Source: an uncultured Clostridia bacterium
GTDB lineage: Bacteria > Bacillota > Clostridia > TANB77 > CAG-508
Direction: 5' to 3'
Length of the DNA stretch: 53,236 bases
NCBI GenBank assembly: GCA_944386675.1
Contig: CALXBY010000009.1
Location: 1-53,236, forward strand
Part shown: positions 35,960-43,607 of the stretch, piece after piece
Layout: every line of letters starts with the position of its first letter
Position numbering within the stretch: the stretch's first letter is position 1
The notes under the pieces: generated by a model
The model's input: only the letters and a program-made list of their open reading frames with translations
The model's database searches: none
Told to the model about the DNA's origin: nothing
Position numbers and translations under genes: made by a program

Positions 35960-37438
35960 CTATTCTATATAATAGTCTTCTATTATATGGTCGCAAGTAA
36001 ATGTTAGGTTATTTTCTACTAACTCTTGAAGTGAATATGTAATTCTTAGAATTACAGTATTATCTCTAAATTCTATTGTTCCATCTACGCCACTCATATC
36101 GGTATCATCTGTATTAAAGGTTGCAAAAGTATCGCTTTGCATAGTAGCTGTTATGTCTTCTATTAAGCACATTCTATATATTCCTAAGTCAAAAGTGAAA
36201 GTGTTGTTGTTTAAATCACCTTTCTTTATATTTACTTGATTAGCTCCTTCTGTTTCATCTGTCCAGCAACCTAATTCTACATTTTGTAGTAAATATTTCG
36301 TATATGTGCCATTCTCTGAGATAAGTTTATCCTTATCAATAGTTAAGTCTTCACTCTGTATATCTAAATCTACAACATCATATATAACATTATATTGCTT
36401 GTCATAAGTTATATGTAATTTATCTCTCTGTCGAGTGTATGTTCCCTCTCTAAGAATAACTTTTTTACCGAATTCTATATATTGTACTTGGCTATCTTGA
36501 ATTGTATAGTATTTTACCTCTCCGTTCTCATTGTTTACTAATTGATATATGCCATGTACCCCTGTCATATCTGTTGCCTCTAATAATGTTGGTTCCTCTA
36601 CATTTGTGTCTTGGTGCATTGTGTATGTGCATTTAGTTCCAACTGGAATATATTGAGATGATGAGCTTGTTATTTCTAAATCTATTTGATTATCTTTAAA
36701 TTCTAATGTTCCATATACTCCTTGGTAATATTCATCAATCCATTCTCCACTTGTATTAAAGGTTGCCACATTGCCAGCTTGAAGTGAAGCAGTTAGGTGT
36801 TCAACTTCAACAAAATCATTTATATATAAGGAAATTGAAAATGTAATGTCATCTCTATATATTTTTTCTATTTCTATACTATTTCTTTCATCTTCACTAG
36901 AATACCATTCTCCAATGTATTTTTCTACTATTAAATCATTAGATTTTACATATACATAATTAGTCGTATTTCGACTATCCAATAGTTTATTTTCTTCATC
37001 TATAATTAGCTCTTTATTTGTACTAATTGTTTCCTTTGGCAAATCTGGGTTACTATGGTCATAATACTCGGTAAATGTTATTTTTATTATCTTGTCGTCT
37101 TTAGTATATGTTCCATTATATTCGTCCATACCATTATGATATTCAACATTTCCCTTATAGAACGAATACCATTCAACATCTCCAGAATTTTGGTCATATA
37201 CTAGAGGATAATATCTTCCCTCAAAATCATCATTACTCTCTACGATTTCAGTATTTACATTTTCTCCGTTTCTAAAGAATAAGAAATATGTTCCTACTCC
37301 TAATAATGCTAGAACTATTACTGCTATAATTATGCCTACTATTCTTCTTGTCTTTTGGTTATGTTTTAGTTTCTTTCCACACTTTATACAATATAAATTT
37401 TCTTCTCCATTTTCTTCTCCACATCTTTTGCACTTCAT
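35960..37438 (-). CDS. Zinc-ribbon membrane protein with duplicated extracellular modules
   Basis: N-terminal zinc ribbon (MKCKRCGEENGEENLYCIKC), one membrane helix (about 32-54), then a ~435-residue exterior. The exterior is an A-B-A-B tandem: module A (GRYYPLVYDQNSGDVEWYSF; later GIYQLVNNENGEVKYYTIQD) and module B (GEWYSSEDERNSIEIEKIYR; later GCWTDETEGANQVNIKKG). Module B occurs once more in the next protein upstream. Both modules are beta-rich. Function unknown. Third gene of a three-gene zinc-ribbon operon; ribosome site GGAG. Confidence 0.7.
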   Translation of the reverse strand: MKCKRCGEENGEENLYCIKCGKKLKHNQKTRRIVGIIIAVIVLALLGVGTYFLFFRNGENVNTEIVESNDDFEGRYYPLVYDQNSGDVEWYSFYKGNVEYHNGMDEYNGTYTKDDKIIKITFTEYYDHSNPDLPKETISTNKELIIDEENKLLDSRNTTNYVYVKSNDLIVEKYIGEWYSSEDERNSIEIEKIYRDDITFSISLYINDFVEVEHLTASLQAGNVATFNTSGEWIDEYYQGVYGTLEFKDNQIDLEITSSSSQYIPVGTKCTYTMHQDTNVEEPTLLEATDMTGVHGIYQLVNNENGEVKYYTIQDSQVQYIEFGKKVILREGTYTRQRDKLHITYDKQYNVIYDVVDLDIQSEDLTIDKDKLISENGTYTKYLLQNVELGCWTDETEGANQVNIKKGDLNNNTFTFDLGIYRMCLIEDITATMQSDTFATFNTDDTDMSGVDGTIEFRDNTVILRITYSLQELVENNLTFTCDHIIEDYYIE

Positions 37439-37449
37439 AAAAACATCTC

Positions 37450-38103
37450 CTATTCAACATACTTTTTCTTATAATATTCTAAATAAGTTCCTTTAATATC
37501 TAAATGTTCAAAATATTCTTTATTATCATTATCGTGATTAGTATATATAAAACTTAGTCCATCTCCTATATAATAACATTGAGAATTAGTAACATTCAAT
37601 GTAATTGTATTATCTTCAAACTTTATTAGTCCGTCTGCTCCTGCCCACGTTTCTTCATCGCTATCGTTGTCATCTGTACTAAATACTGCTGTGTTATCGT
37701 TTATCATAGTAGCTTTTAAATTATAAATTAGTCCTGCATAATTTCCACTAACAAATCCCCAGTCAAATGTAAATTCATTAGGGTTTGCTCTATCTATTGA
37801 TGAGATTATAATTCTATTCTCTTCATCATTATTGTACCAGTACCCCTCGTAATATGCTAAGAAATTATATTGTTCAGTTCTCTTGTTTGCCTCATCTATT
37901 ACTGTGTTACTATATGATGTTTCACTTTTCTGTCTGACCATTCTATTAGAAAAGTATAAGTATAAGCCTAATCCTATTATTACCACAAGAACAATTAGAA
38001 CTATAATTATAATATTATATCGTTTTCCTCTTAATTTATTTCCACATTTTACACAGTATAAATTCCCGTTATTATTCTCTGTTCCACATCTTTCGCACTT
38101 CAT
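37450..38103 (-). CDS. Zinc-ribbon membrane protein with one B module
   Basis: Zinc ribbon (MKCERCGTENNNGNLYCVKC), one membrane helix (about 31-53) and one B module (EGYWYNNDEENRIIISSIDR, ATMINDNTAVFSTDDNDSDE). ATG at 38103 follows GGAGGG by six bases; a TTG two codons upstream is not preferred. Middle gene of the operon. Function unknown. Confidence 0.68.
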   Translation of the reverse strand: MKCERCGTENNNGNLYCVKCGNKLRGKRYNIIIIVLIVLVVIIGLGLYLYFSNRMVRQKSETSYSNTVIDEANKRTEQYNFLAYYEGYWYNNDEENRIIISSIDRANPNEFTFDWGFVSGNYAGLIYNLKATMINDNTAVFSTDDNDSDEETWAGADGLIKFEDNTITLNVTNSQCYYIGDGLSFIYTNHDNDNKEYFEHLDIKGTYLEYYKKKYVE

Positions 38104-38117
38104 AATCAACCCTCCAC

Positions 38118-38480
38118 TTATTTGATTACTCCTGCTCCTAATAAGCTACCTACAAATGAATTTACAGCTGTAATAATTAAACCAGCTGTATTTAATACCA
38201 TAGATACTTCAGCTTGTGTAAACTTACTATTTATTGGTCTTGGTTTCTTGTTTTCTCTTACAGAGAATATAAGTCCAATGATACTAACTGGAAATCCTAC
38301 TATTGGCAAAAACCATGCTAAACAACTAATAATACCTAATACCAAACCTGTTACATTACTGCCCTCTCTTATTGACTTACCATTTGTGTTATTCTCTGTA
38401 CTTATATGAGTACTCTTACCACATTTTGGACAAAAATCTTCTCCGTCTTTAATTTCATTTCCACATTTACTACAATACAT
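38118..38480 (-). CDS. Zinc-ribbon protein with two membrane helices (DUF4190-like)
   Basis: Starts MYCSKCGNEIKDGEDFCPKC, followed by a short linker and two hydrophobic segments (LVLGIISCLAWFLPIVGFPV near 44-70 and NTAGLIITAVNSFVGSLLGA near 97-118). The layout is that of DUF4190-type proteins. First gene of the operon; ribosome site AAGGGGGG. 120 residues. Confidence 0.7.
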   Translation of the reverse strand: MYCSKCGNEIKDGEDFCPKCGKSTHISTENNTNGKSIREGSNVTGLVLGIISCLAWFLPIVGFPVSIIGLIFSVRENKKPRPINSKFTQAEVSMVLNTAGLIITAVNSFVGSLLGAGVIK

Positions 38481-38545
38481 AATTATTCCCCCTTATATAT
38501 TAAGTTAATAGTCTAACTTACATTACTGTTTAATCAGTTGTCTTA

Positions 38546-38574
38546 ATTATAGCAATAGAAATTTATTTATTCAA
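38546..38574 (-). promoter_or_regulatory. Promoter of the zinc-ribbon operon
   Basis: On the minus strand TTGAAT (38569-38574), a 17-base spacer and TATAAT (38546-38551), with an extended -10 TG. It lies about 65 bases before the operon's first ATG. The rest of 38575-38706 shows nothing nameable. Confidence 0.7.
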
Positions 38575-38706
38575 GGATTATTTATATCTTTAAAGGATTA
38601 CTTTTGTAGGTTTTGAAATTTCTTTGAAATATTTTTATGATAGTAAATTATTGGATGATTTAGATAATAATAATCAAAAAAAATTTTTTCAAAATCGTTT
38701 CACAAA

Positions 38707-38743
38707 TAAAAAAAGAAACCACCGAATACTCGCGTATTCGGTG
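38707..38743 (-). terminator. Terminator with perfect 10-bp stem
   Basis: CACCGAATAC pairs perfectly with GTATTCGGTG (4-base loop). On the minus strand a T-rich run follows (GTTTCTTTTTTTATTTG). It ends whatever is transcribed from 38813-38953. Confidence 0.85.
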
Positions 38744-38812
38744 TAGGTATAAAGTCGTAGGATTTCCTTACTTCTTTATCCTTGTTTTTTTTGAGACCTT
38801 GCTGCCTGTACC

Positions 38813-38941
38813 TTAATATGCCTGATTGAGAAGTTCCGCTATCTCATCGAGATTATCGCAAACGCGACAAGCATCTTCGCACTCGGTATTTTCAGGTGTT
38901 CAAGTCAGGTACTGTGGTGCAAAGTAAGGAGCATCGTCCTT
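38813..38941 (-). pseudogene. G+C-richer gene remnant
   Basis: On the minus strand one frame reads DDAPYFAPQYLT, TGA, TPENTECEDACRVCDNLDEI, AELLNQAY and TAA. Both sides of the TGA look like one coherent protein, and codons (CGC, GCG, CTC, CTG) are richer in G+C than the flanks. There is no start codon, and the segment follows the stop of the PIN gene. Together with the perfect terminator it looks like the tail of a lost cassette. Could also be chance. Confidence 0.35.
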
Positions 38942-38953
38942 AAAATTGCAATT

Positions 38954-40111
38954 TTAACAACTTTTTTGCTTTTTAAAACTATCTATAAAGTTCTTATTGT
39001 CTTCATCTAAAACTTCTTGTATTTTTTTGTCAAAGGTTAGCATTTTGTTTAAATTTCCATCTAAACCTGTCAATGTCAAAACATCATCTATATCATTTTT
39101 TCTGATATATCTCTCTTGCGTAAACTGCTCTTCAAAAATTTTCTGCATTAACACAATTTGATATTGATTATACCCTTTTTTCTCAAGATTTTCCATTGTT
39201 TTTATAGTTTCTTTAATTGGGTTTAAAATATCTTGTTCAATTTTTTTTCCTTGTTGTCTTGCTCTTTTAATTTCTTCTTGCACATTTTTTTCATATTGCT
39301 GGTTTTTCCATCTTATACACTTTTGAAATTGAAGCATCTTGTTTGCATTTTGATTTGATCTATTCTCATAGTTTTCTATTCTTTGTAACATTTTATTAGT
39401 TGACTCTATATCTGCTCCTGTTACATCTTCTTCTTTTTTTCCTTTATATAATAAATCTAGAATATCTACTATCTGTGTGGTACAAATTAATAACCATGTA
39501 CTTTGCTGAAACATTTTTTCTAAAAAACAATTTTTTTCATTTTGTTGTTCATATGCTTCTATTATCTCTTGCTTAGTTTCTTTAATAAATAATTCTTTTA
39601 AGTCATTCACACCTTTAGCAAAATTCTCTGCATAATTTATAATATATGGCTCTGGTAACTTTAATAATGTCTCTGAAAATCCATAAACGTTACACATAGA
39701 CATAATGAAATAATAAATATAGTCTAATTCTATTTGCACACGGTTTGGAAGGACTTCATTTTCTATTATATCCTCTATTTTCTTCTCATCTTTTTCTATA
39801 AATGCTTTTCTAATTTTTTTATATTCTCCGCCAATATAAGGTTCTTGTGTCAAAACTTCTATATTATTTTCAATAATGAATTGAACAACATCTGGGATTT
39901 TATCTTTATTTCCTTTATAATAAAGTCTTATCATAATTTCTCTAAATACTACCTCATGAATTGCAATTTTTTTTTCCTTTACCGCTTCTTGTAAGTAGCT
40001 CTTTAGTTTTTCTTTATCTATCTCTTGATTTCCAGAAATTCCTTCTAATTCTTTCCCATTATAAAATTCATAAAATACATTTGTATCTAAGATGATTTTT
40101 CCTTTTTTCAT
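38954..40111 (-). CDS. PIN-domain protein with long helical insertion
   Basis: PIN-domain nucleases use a cluster of acidic residues. The N-terminus KIILDTNVFYEF supplies the first Asp; the C-terminal RKNDIDDVLTLTGLDGNL and LTFDKKIQEVL supply the later ones. Between them lie ~250 residues of helices (GVNDLKELFIKETKQEIIEA, KARQQGKKIEQDILNPIKET-like). This is much longer than VapC. No antitoxin gene is adjacent. The next gene on this strand is tRNA-Leu(UAA). Target unknown; RNA cleavage is inferred from fold. Ribosome site AAAGGAAG. 385 residues. Confidence 0.75.
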   Translation of the reverse strand: MKKGKIILDTNVFYEFYNGKELEGISGNQEIDKEKLKSYLQEAVKEKKIAIHEVVFREIMIRLYYKGNKDKIPDVVQFIIENNIEVLTQEPYIGGEYKKIRKAFIEKDEKKIEDIIENEVLPNRVQIELDYIYYFIMSMCNVYGFSETLLKLPEPYIINYAENFAKGVNDLKELFIKETKQEIIEAYEQQNEKNCFLEKMFQQSTWLLICTTQIVDILDLLYKGKKEEDVTGADIESTNKMLQRIENYENRSNQNANKMLQFQKCIRWKNQQYEKNVQEEIKRARQQGKKIEQDILNPIKETIKTMENLEKKGYNQYQIVLMQKIFEEQFTQERYIRKNDIDDVLTLTGLDGNLNKMLTFDKKIQEVLDEDNKNFIDSFKKQKSC

Positions 40112-40142
40112 ATAAATTCTTCCTTTCTTTTTTTATCAGGTT

Positions 40143-40181
40143 AAAAAAATAAAAGTTATACATTTTTGTACAACTTTTATT
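40143..40181 (-). terminator. Terminator of tRNA-Leu(UAA)
   Basis: On the minus strand AAAAGTTGTAC...GTATAACTTTT form a stem with a loop of A residues, followed by ATTTTTTTAACC. Confidence 0.75.
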
Positions 40182-40269
40182 TGGTGCAGATGGCCGGAAT
40201 CGAACCGGCACGGTTTATTCAACCGCAGGATTTTAAGTCCTGTGCGTCTACCAGTTCCGCCACATCTGC
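40182..40269 (-). tRNA. tRNA-Leu (anticodon UAA), CCA encoded
   Basis: The minus strand starts GCAGATGTGGCGGAACTGGT and ends CATCTGCACCA; the acceptor stem pairs GCAGATG/CATCTGC. The anticodon arm CAGGA-CTTAAAA-TCCTG gives UAA. T-arm GGTTCGATTCC and a long variable arm (CGGTTGAATAAACCG) are present. Confidence 0.96.
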
Positions 40270-40443
40270 ATATCTAAAACTGGTTTATCTTGACGACAAT
40301 AGTTATTATAATATTTGTTCTATTTTTTGTCAATAGATTTTATAATTTTTTTATAATTTTTTTCATATTCTTTATATATCATAAATTTAATTATGTTTTA
40401 TTAATGCATAAGAAGCCCTTATTAAGGCTTCTTTATAATAAGT

Positions 40444-41010
40444 TTAATTATTACTTGTTCCTGTTCCTTCAAAAGGTATGAATTTATTTACGACACTTTC
40501 TGTTGATACATCTTCTGCTCTAAACATCATAAATGATGTATTAATTTTATTTTCTACTAATTGTTCAACTTCTTCTTGTGTTGCATGTTCTGCTAAAACT
40601 AATTCACTAACTAAAATTTGTTTTGCATTATTTAACATCTTTTTCTCACCTGTTGAAAGTCCTTTTTCTTTTTGTTTAAAGCTTAAATTTCTAACGACAT
40701 CAGCTATTTCATAAATATCTCCGCTTTTCATCTTTTCCATATTGTCTCTGTAACGTTTGTTCCAATTTTTGTCCATAGCTGTTTCGTCTCTTTCTAAAAC
40801 TCCAAATACCTTATCTGCTGATTCTTTATTGATTATATTTCTAACCCCAACTTCTTCTGCTTTTGCCGTTGGTATCATTACTTTAACCTCTCCTGGCATT
40901 TTTAAAATATAATAAGACTGTTTTTGTCCTAAAATATCTTTTTCTTCTATTGCATCTATTGTTCCTGCCCCGTGCATTGGGTATACGATTTTGTCTCCTA
41001 CATTGAACAT
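40444..41010 (-). CDS. carD: CarD-family transcriptional regulator
   Basis: CarD binds RNA polymerase beta and stabilises open promoter complexes. The RNAP-interaction domain opens FNVGDKIVYPMHGAGTIDAI with a Tudor-like fold to about residue 60; the C-terminal helical DNA-binding part (RYRDNMEKMKSGDIYEIADV, NLSFKQKEKGLSTGEKKMLN) follows. ATG at 41010 follows GGAG by nine bases. 188 residues. It has its own promoter. Confidence 0.92.
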   Translation of the reverse strand: MFNVGDKIVYPMHGAGTIDAIEEKDILGQKQSYYILKMPGEVKVMIPTAKAEEVGVRNIINKESADKVFGVLERDETAMDKNWNKRYRDNMEKMKSGDIYEIADVVRNLSFKQKEKGLSTGEKKMLNNAKQILVSELVLAEHATQEEVEQLVENKINTSFMMFRAEDVSTESVVNKFIPFEGTGTSNN

Positions 41011-41112
41011 GTAAGTCACTCCTTTCAGCATTTTAATTTATTTGGCAGAAAAAATATAATAAAGTTATGTCAATACCTTTTAATAACTTTATTGGATTTT
41101 TTAACCATATCT

Positions 41113-41141
41113 ATTATACAACAAAAAACGGTAAAAGTCAA
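41113..41141 (-). promoter_or_regulatory. carD promoter
   Basis: On the minus strand TTGACT (41136-41141), a 17-base spacer and TATAAT (41113-41118). The -35 box lies in the loop of the dut terminator, so the two signals overlap. Confidence 0.78.
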
Positions 41142-41154
41142 AGCCATTACCGTT
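41121..41154 (-). terminator. Terminator of dut
   Basis: AACGGTAA pairs with TTACCGTT around a 12-base loop. On the minus strand TTTTTTGTTG follows. It lies about 70 bases after the dut stop. Confidence 0.65.
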
Positions 41155-41224
41155 CATTTTTTGTTGTATTTTTGCTCAATCCCTTACTACTCTAAGGGAT
41201 AATTTTTTTACATAATTTTCAAAT

Positions 41225-41686
41225 TTATTTTGTTGTTGAACCAAATCCTCCTAGTCTTTCTCCTTCCGCTGCATCATCATCTGTTATTAGATATTTTTGG
41301 AAAACCGCTTGTCCAATAGCTTCTCCCTTTTTTATAACAGTGTCTTCTTCTTTTATGTTATAAAATGCAAACATAAAATGTCCATCGTTATCTGGATTTC
41401 CATAATAATCTTTATCTATTACACCAACACTATTTGCCATAATTAGCCCTTTCTTCTTTGGGTTAGAACTACGATTATATAATAGTAATACTTCATCATC
41501 TTGCATATATGCTTTTAGCCCTGTTTTTACTAATGTTGGATTCATTCCTTTTTTGAAACTTGGAATAACTGTGTCTTCTGCTGCTTCAATATCATATCCA
41601 GCACTATATTTTGTTTTTCTAATTGGAAGATTTATATTTTTATCTTCAAATCCTTTTGCTATTTCAAATCCTCTTTTTTTCTCCAT
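41225..41686 (-). CDS. dut: dUTP diphosphatase
   Basis: Removes dUTP and supplies dUMP for thymidylate. Family motifs 1-5 are present in order: SAGYDIEAAED, RSSNPKKKGLIMANSVG, VIDKDYYGNPDNDG, EAIGQAVFQKYL and RLGGFGSTTK. 153 residues, trimeric type. Ribosome site AGGAGG before ATG. Confidence 0.95.
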   Translation of the reverse strand: MEKKRGFEIAKGFEDKNINLPIRKTKYSAGYDIEAAEDTVIPSFKKGMNPTLVKTGLKAYMQDDEVLLLYNRSSNPKKKGLIMANSVGVIDKDYYGNPDNDGHFMFAFYNIKEEDTVIKKGEAIGQAVFQKYLITDDDAAEGERLGGFGSTTK

Positions 41687-41770
41687 TTTAATTCCTCCTA
41701 TATTTTATATATTATCTTTTTTACTTTTTGTATTTTTTCATAATATTTTATAATTGTCAAGCATCTAGCT

Positions 41771-41803
41771 AAAACAAAACAGACTGCATTTTACAGTCTG
41801 TTA
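41771..41803 (-). terminator. Terminator of spoVS
   Basis: ACAGACTG pairs with CAGTCTGT around a 7-base loop; the minus strand continues with TTTTGTTTT. Confidence 0.8.
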
Positions 41804-41810
41804 TTTATGA

Positions 41811-42074
41811 TTATCCTCTTGATTCTACTATTAATTTTATACCTGTTCTATCTTCTCCCTCTACTTCAACTTCTGCAAATGCAGGTATACATACTAAGTC
41901 CACACCAGCTGGTGCTACAAAGCCTCTCGCTATTGCAACAGCTTTTACAGCTTGATTTAATGCTCCAGCTCCAATTGCTTGCATTTCTGCCTTGTTTGAT
42001 TCTTTTACTAATCCAGCGATTGCTCCTGCTACTGAATTAGGATTTGATTTTGATGAAATTTTTAAAACTTCCAT
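41811..42074 (-). CDS. spoVS: Stage V sporulation protein S
   Basis: SpoVS is a small Alba-fold nucleic-acid-binding protein needed for spore coat and septation control. The 87-residue product starts MEVLKISSKSNPNSVAGAIA and has the typical QAIGAGALNQAVKAVAIARG and PAFAEVEVEGEDRTGIKLIV. ATG at 42074 follows AGGAGG by eight bases; an in-frame ATG 102 bases upstream is rejected. It follows ymdB, as in other clostridia and bacilli. Confidence 0.96.
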   Translation of the reverse strand: MEVLKISSKSNPNSVAGAIAGLVKESNKAEMQAIGAGALNQAVKAVAIARGFVAPAGVDLVCIPAFAEVEVEGEDRTGIKLIVESRG

Positions 42075-42265
42075 TTTCTTTTGCCTCCTATAATTTTTAT
42101 TTTTTGTTGCAACTTTTACATTTTGTATTTTACAATATCTGGAAATTTGTGTAAAGTATTTTTTATAAAAATTCATAGGTTTTCATCGCAATAAATTCAC
42201 TAATTCGACATTTTTTATTACGCTATTTAGTATTTATGTAAAATCTTACTTTTTGCCTTTTTATA

Positions 42266-43036
42266 CTACATATTTATTCTTTTTATATTTACAACTTTGT
42301 TTGTTTTGTCATCTATATCAAAGATTACTCCGTTTAATATTCCTTCTCCTGTTGCCACTTTATATCTTTCTGGCAAAGCTGTTTCAAATCTTTTTATAGC
42401 AACAGATACATCCATACCAAGTGCTGAATTTTTTGCTCCTGTCATACCTATATCACTAATATATGCTGTTCCCTTTGGTAATATTCTTTCATCTGCTGTT
42501 TGTACATGTGTATGTGTTCCAAAAACAGCTGTTACCATACCATCTAGATAGTAACCCATTGTTATTTTTTCTCCTGTTGCTTCTGCATGGAAATCTATAA
42601 TAATAATATCTACTTTATCTTTTATTTTATTTACAATTTCTTTTGCTACTAAAAATGGATTTTCAGATAAGATATTTATATAAACACGTCCAATAAGGTT
42701 TATCACTGCTATTTTTTTATCTTTACATTTATAAATTCCATATCCTTTTCCTACAACACTTTTAGGATAATTTGCTGGTCTAACTAACTTTGGATGGTCT
42801 ATAAATTTAAAAATATCTTTTTTTCCCCAAGTATGGTTTCCCATTGTTACAACATCCACATTTTGCGATAATATGTCATTAAAGTTTTTTTCTGTAATTC
42901 CCATTCCATCTGCTGCATTTTCTCCGTTTACAATCACAAAGTCAATCTCTTCTTTTTGTTTTATTTGATATAATTTATTTTTTAATTCTTTTATTCCTGT
43001 TTCTCCAATAATATCTCCAACAGCTAAAATCTTCAA
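42266..43036 (-). CDS. ymdB: YmdB-type metallophosphoesterase
   Basis: YmdB hydrolyses 2',3'-cyclic nucleotides and modulates RNase Y. Metal ligands are visible: ILAVGDIIGETG, IVNGENAADG, VTMGNHTWGKKD, IIIDFHAEATGEK and VFGTHTHVQTADE. ~257 residues. The start is likely TTG at 43036: AAGGA is six bases before it but touches the ATG two codons upstream. rny, its usual neighbour, lies beyond an inserted gene. Confidence 0.93.
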   Translation of the reverse strand: MKILAVGDIIGETGIKELKNKLYQIKQKEEIDFVIVNGENAADGMGITEKNFNDILSQNVDVVTMGNHTWGKKDIFKFIDHPKLVRPANYPKSVVGKGYGIYKCKDKKIAVINLIGRVYINILSENPFLVAKEIVNKIKDKVDIIIIDFHAEATGEKITMGYYLDGMVTAVFGTHTHVQTADERILPKGTAYISDIGMTGAKNSALGMDVSVAIKRFETALPERYKVATGEGILNGVIFDIDDKTNKVVNIKRINM

Positions 43037-43145
43037 AATCATTCCTTCTTTCTATTATATTAATATCTATATCATACTATATATCTAGCAAATTCGCAAT
43101 AGTTTTAATTATGAATATACTTTTCTCAAGTGATTACCCATTCTA

Positions 43146-43174
43146 TTGATTTTATTCCAAATTTATGTTAACAT
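43146..43174 (+). promoter_or_regulatory. Promoter of the 43220 gene
   Basis: TTGATT (43146-43151), a 17-base spacer and TAACAT (43169-43174). Confidence 0.45.
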
Positions 43175-43219
43175 ATATGTATGTAACTATAGTAATATTT
43201 CAAAAAGGAGACTTACAAA

Positions 43220-43489
43220 ATGAAAAAAGAAAACGAAAAAGACATCTGCGTATTCGTGGATATTGAGTTGTTATTACATGAATACGGGTTTGAAAAACTT
43301 CGGGAATTGCTTAATTCCCCTACACAACTAGAAATGTTTGATTCGTTAGAAGAGTCTGCTGATGATGAAGATTTAACAATCATTTCTCATCCGCTGGCGG
43401 CATCCGAATCAAAAACGTTCTATACACTTATGGGCGAAAAGTATTTGTTTATCTCAGTTGAAAACCTGAAATTGCTGGTTTGTCCGTAA
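43220..43489 (+). CDS. Orphan acidic protein with atypical codon use, 89 residues
   Basis: The product (ICVFVDIELLLHEYGFEKLR, EMFDSLEESADDEDLTIISH, GEKYLFISVENLKLLVCP) is not recognised; it is acidic and soluble. It uses CTG, GCG, CGG, TCG and CCG codons that neighbours avoid. It is encoded opposite to rny and ymdB and separates them, although these two are normally adjacent. It carries its own promoter, an AAAGGAG ribosome site and a strong terminator. This is the same cassette style as the 15340 gene. Confidence 0.65.
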   Translation: MKKENEKDICVFVDIELLLHEYGFEKLRELLNSPTQLEMFDSLEESADDEDLTIISHPLAASESKTFYTLMGEKYLFISVENLKLLVCP

Positions 43490-43503
43490 GTATATAACAA
43501 AAT

Positions 43504-43540
43504 AAGACCTTAGGCGGGGTTCGCCTAAGGTCTTGTTTTA
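43504..43540. terminator. Strong bidirectional terminator
   Basis: AAGACCTTAGGCG pairs perfectly with CGCCTAAGGTCTT (5-base loop) and T-rich sequence follows on both strands. It ends the 43220 orphan and can end rny. Confidence 0.88.
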
Positions 43541-43566
43541 TTGTTTTAGCCAACAAGGTTCTGGGG

Positions 43567-43602
43567 TACCCGACTGCAATCTTTGATTGCTATGTCGGGT
43601 CA
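43567..43602. other. Structured G+C-rich hairpin near the rny 3' end
   Basis: ACCCGAC-T-GCAATC pairs with GATTGC-TAT-GTCGGGT around a TTT loop. No T run follows, so it is not an ordinary terminator. It lies between the orphan's terminator and the rny stop. Confidence 0.5.
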
Positions 43603-43607
43603 GGTTC

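Noticed and set aside
38900..38902. Selenocysteine or recoded TGA in the G+C-rich remnant
   Set aside because: No start codon, no evident SECIS hairpin and no selenoprotein genes are seen; decay is simpler.
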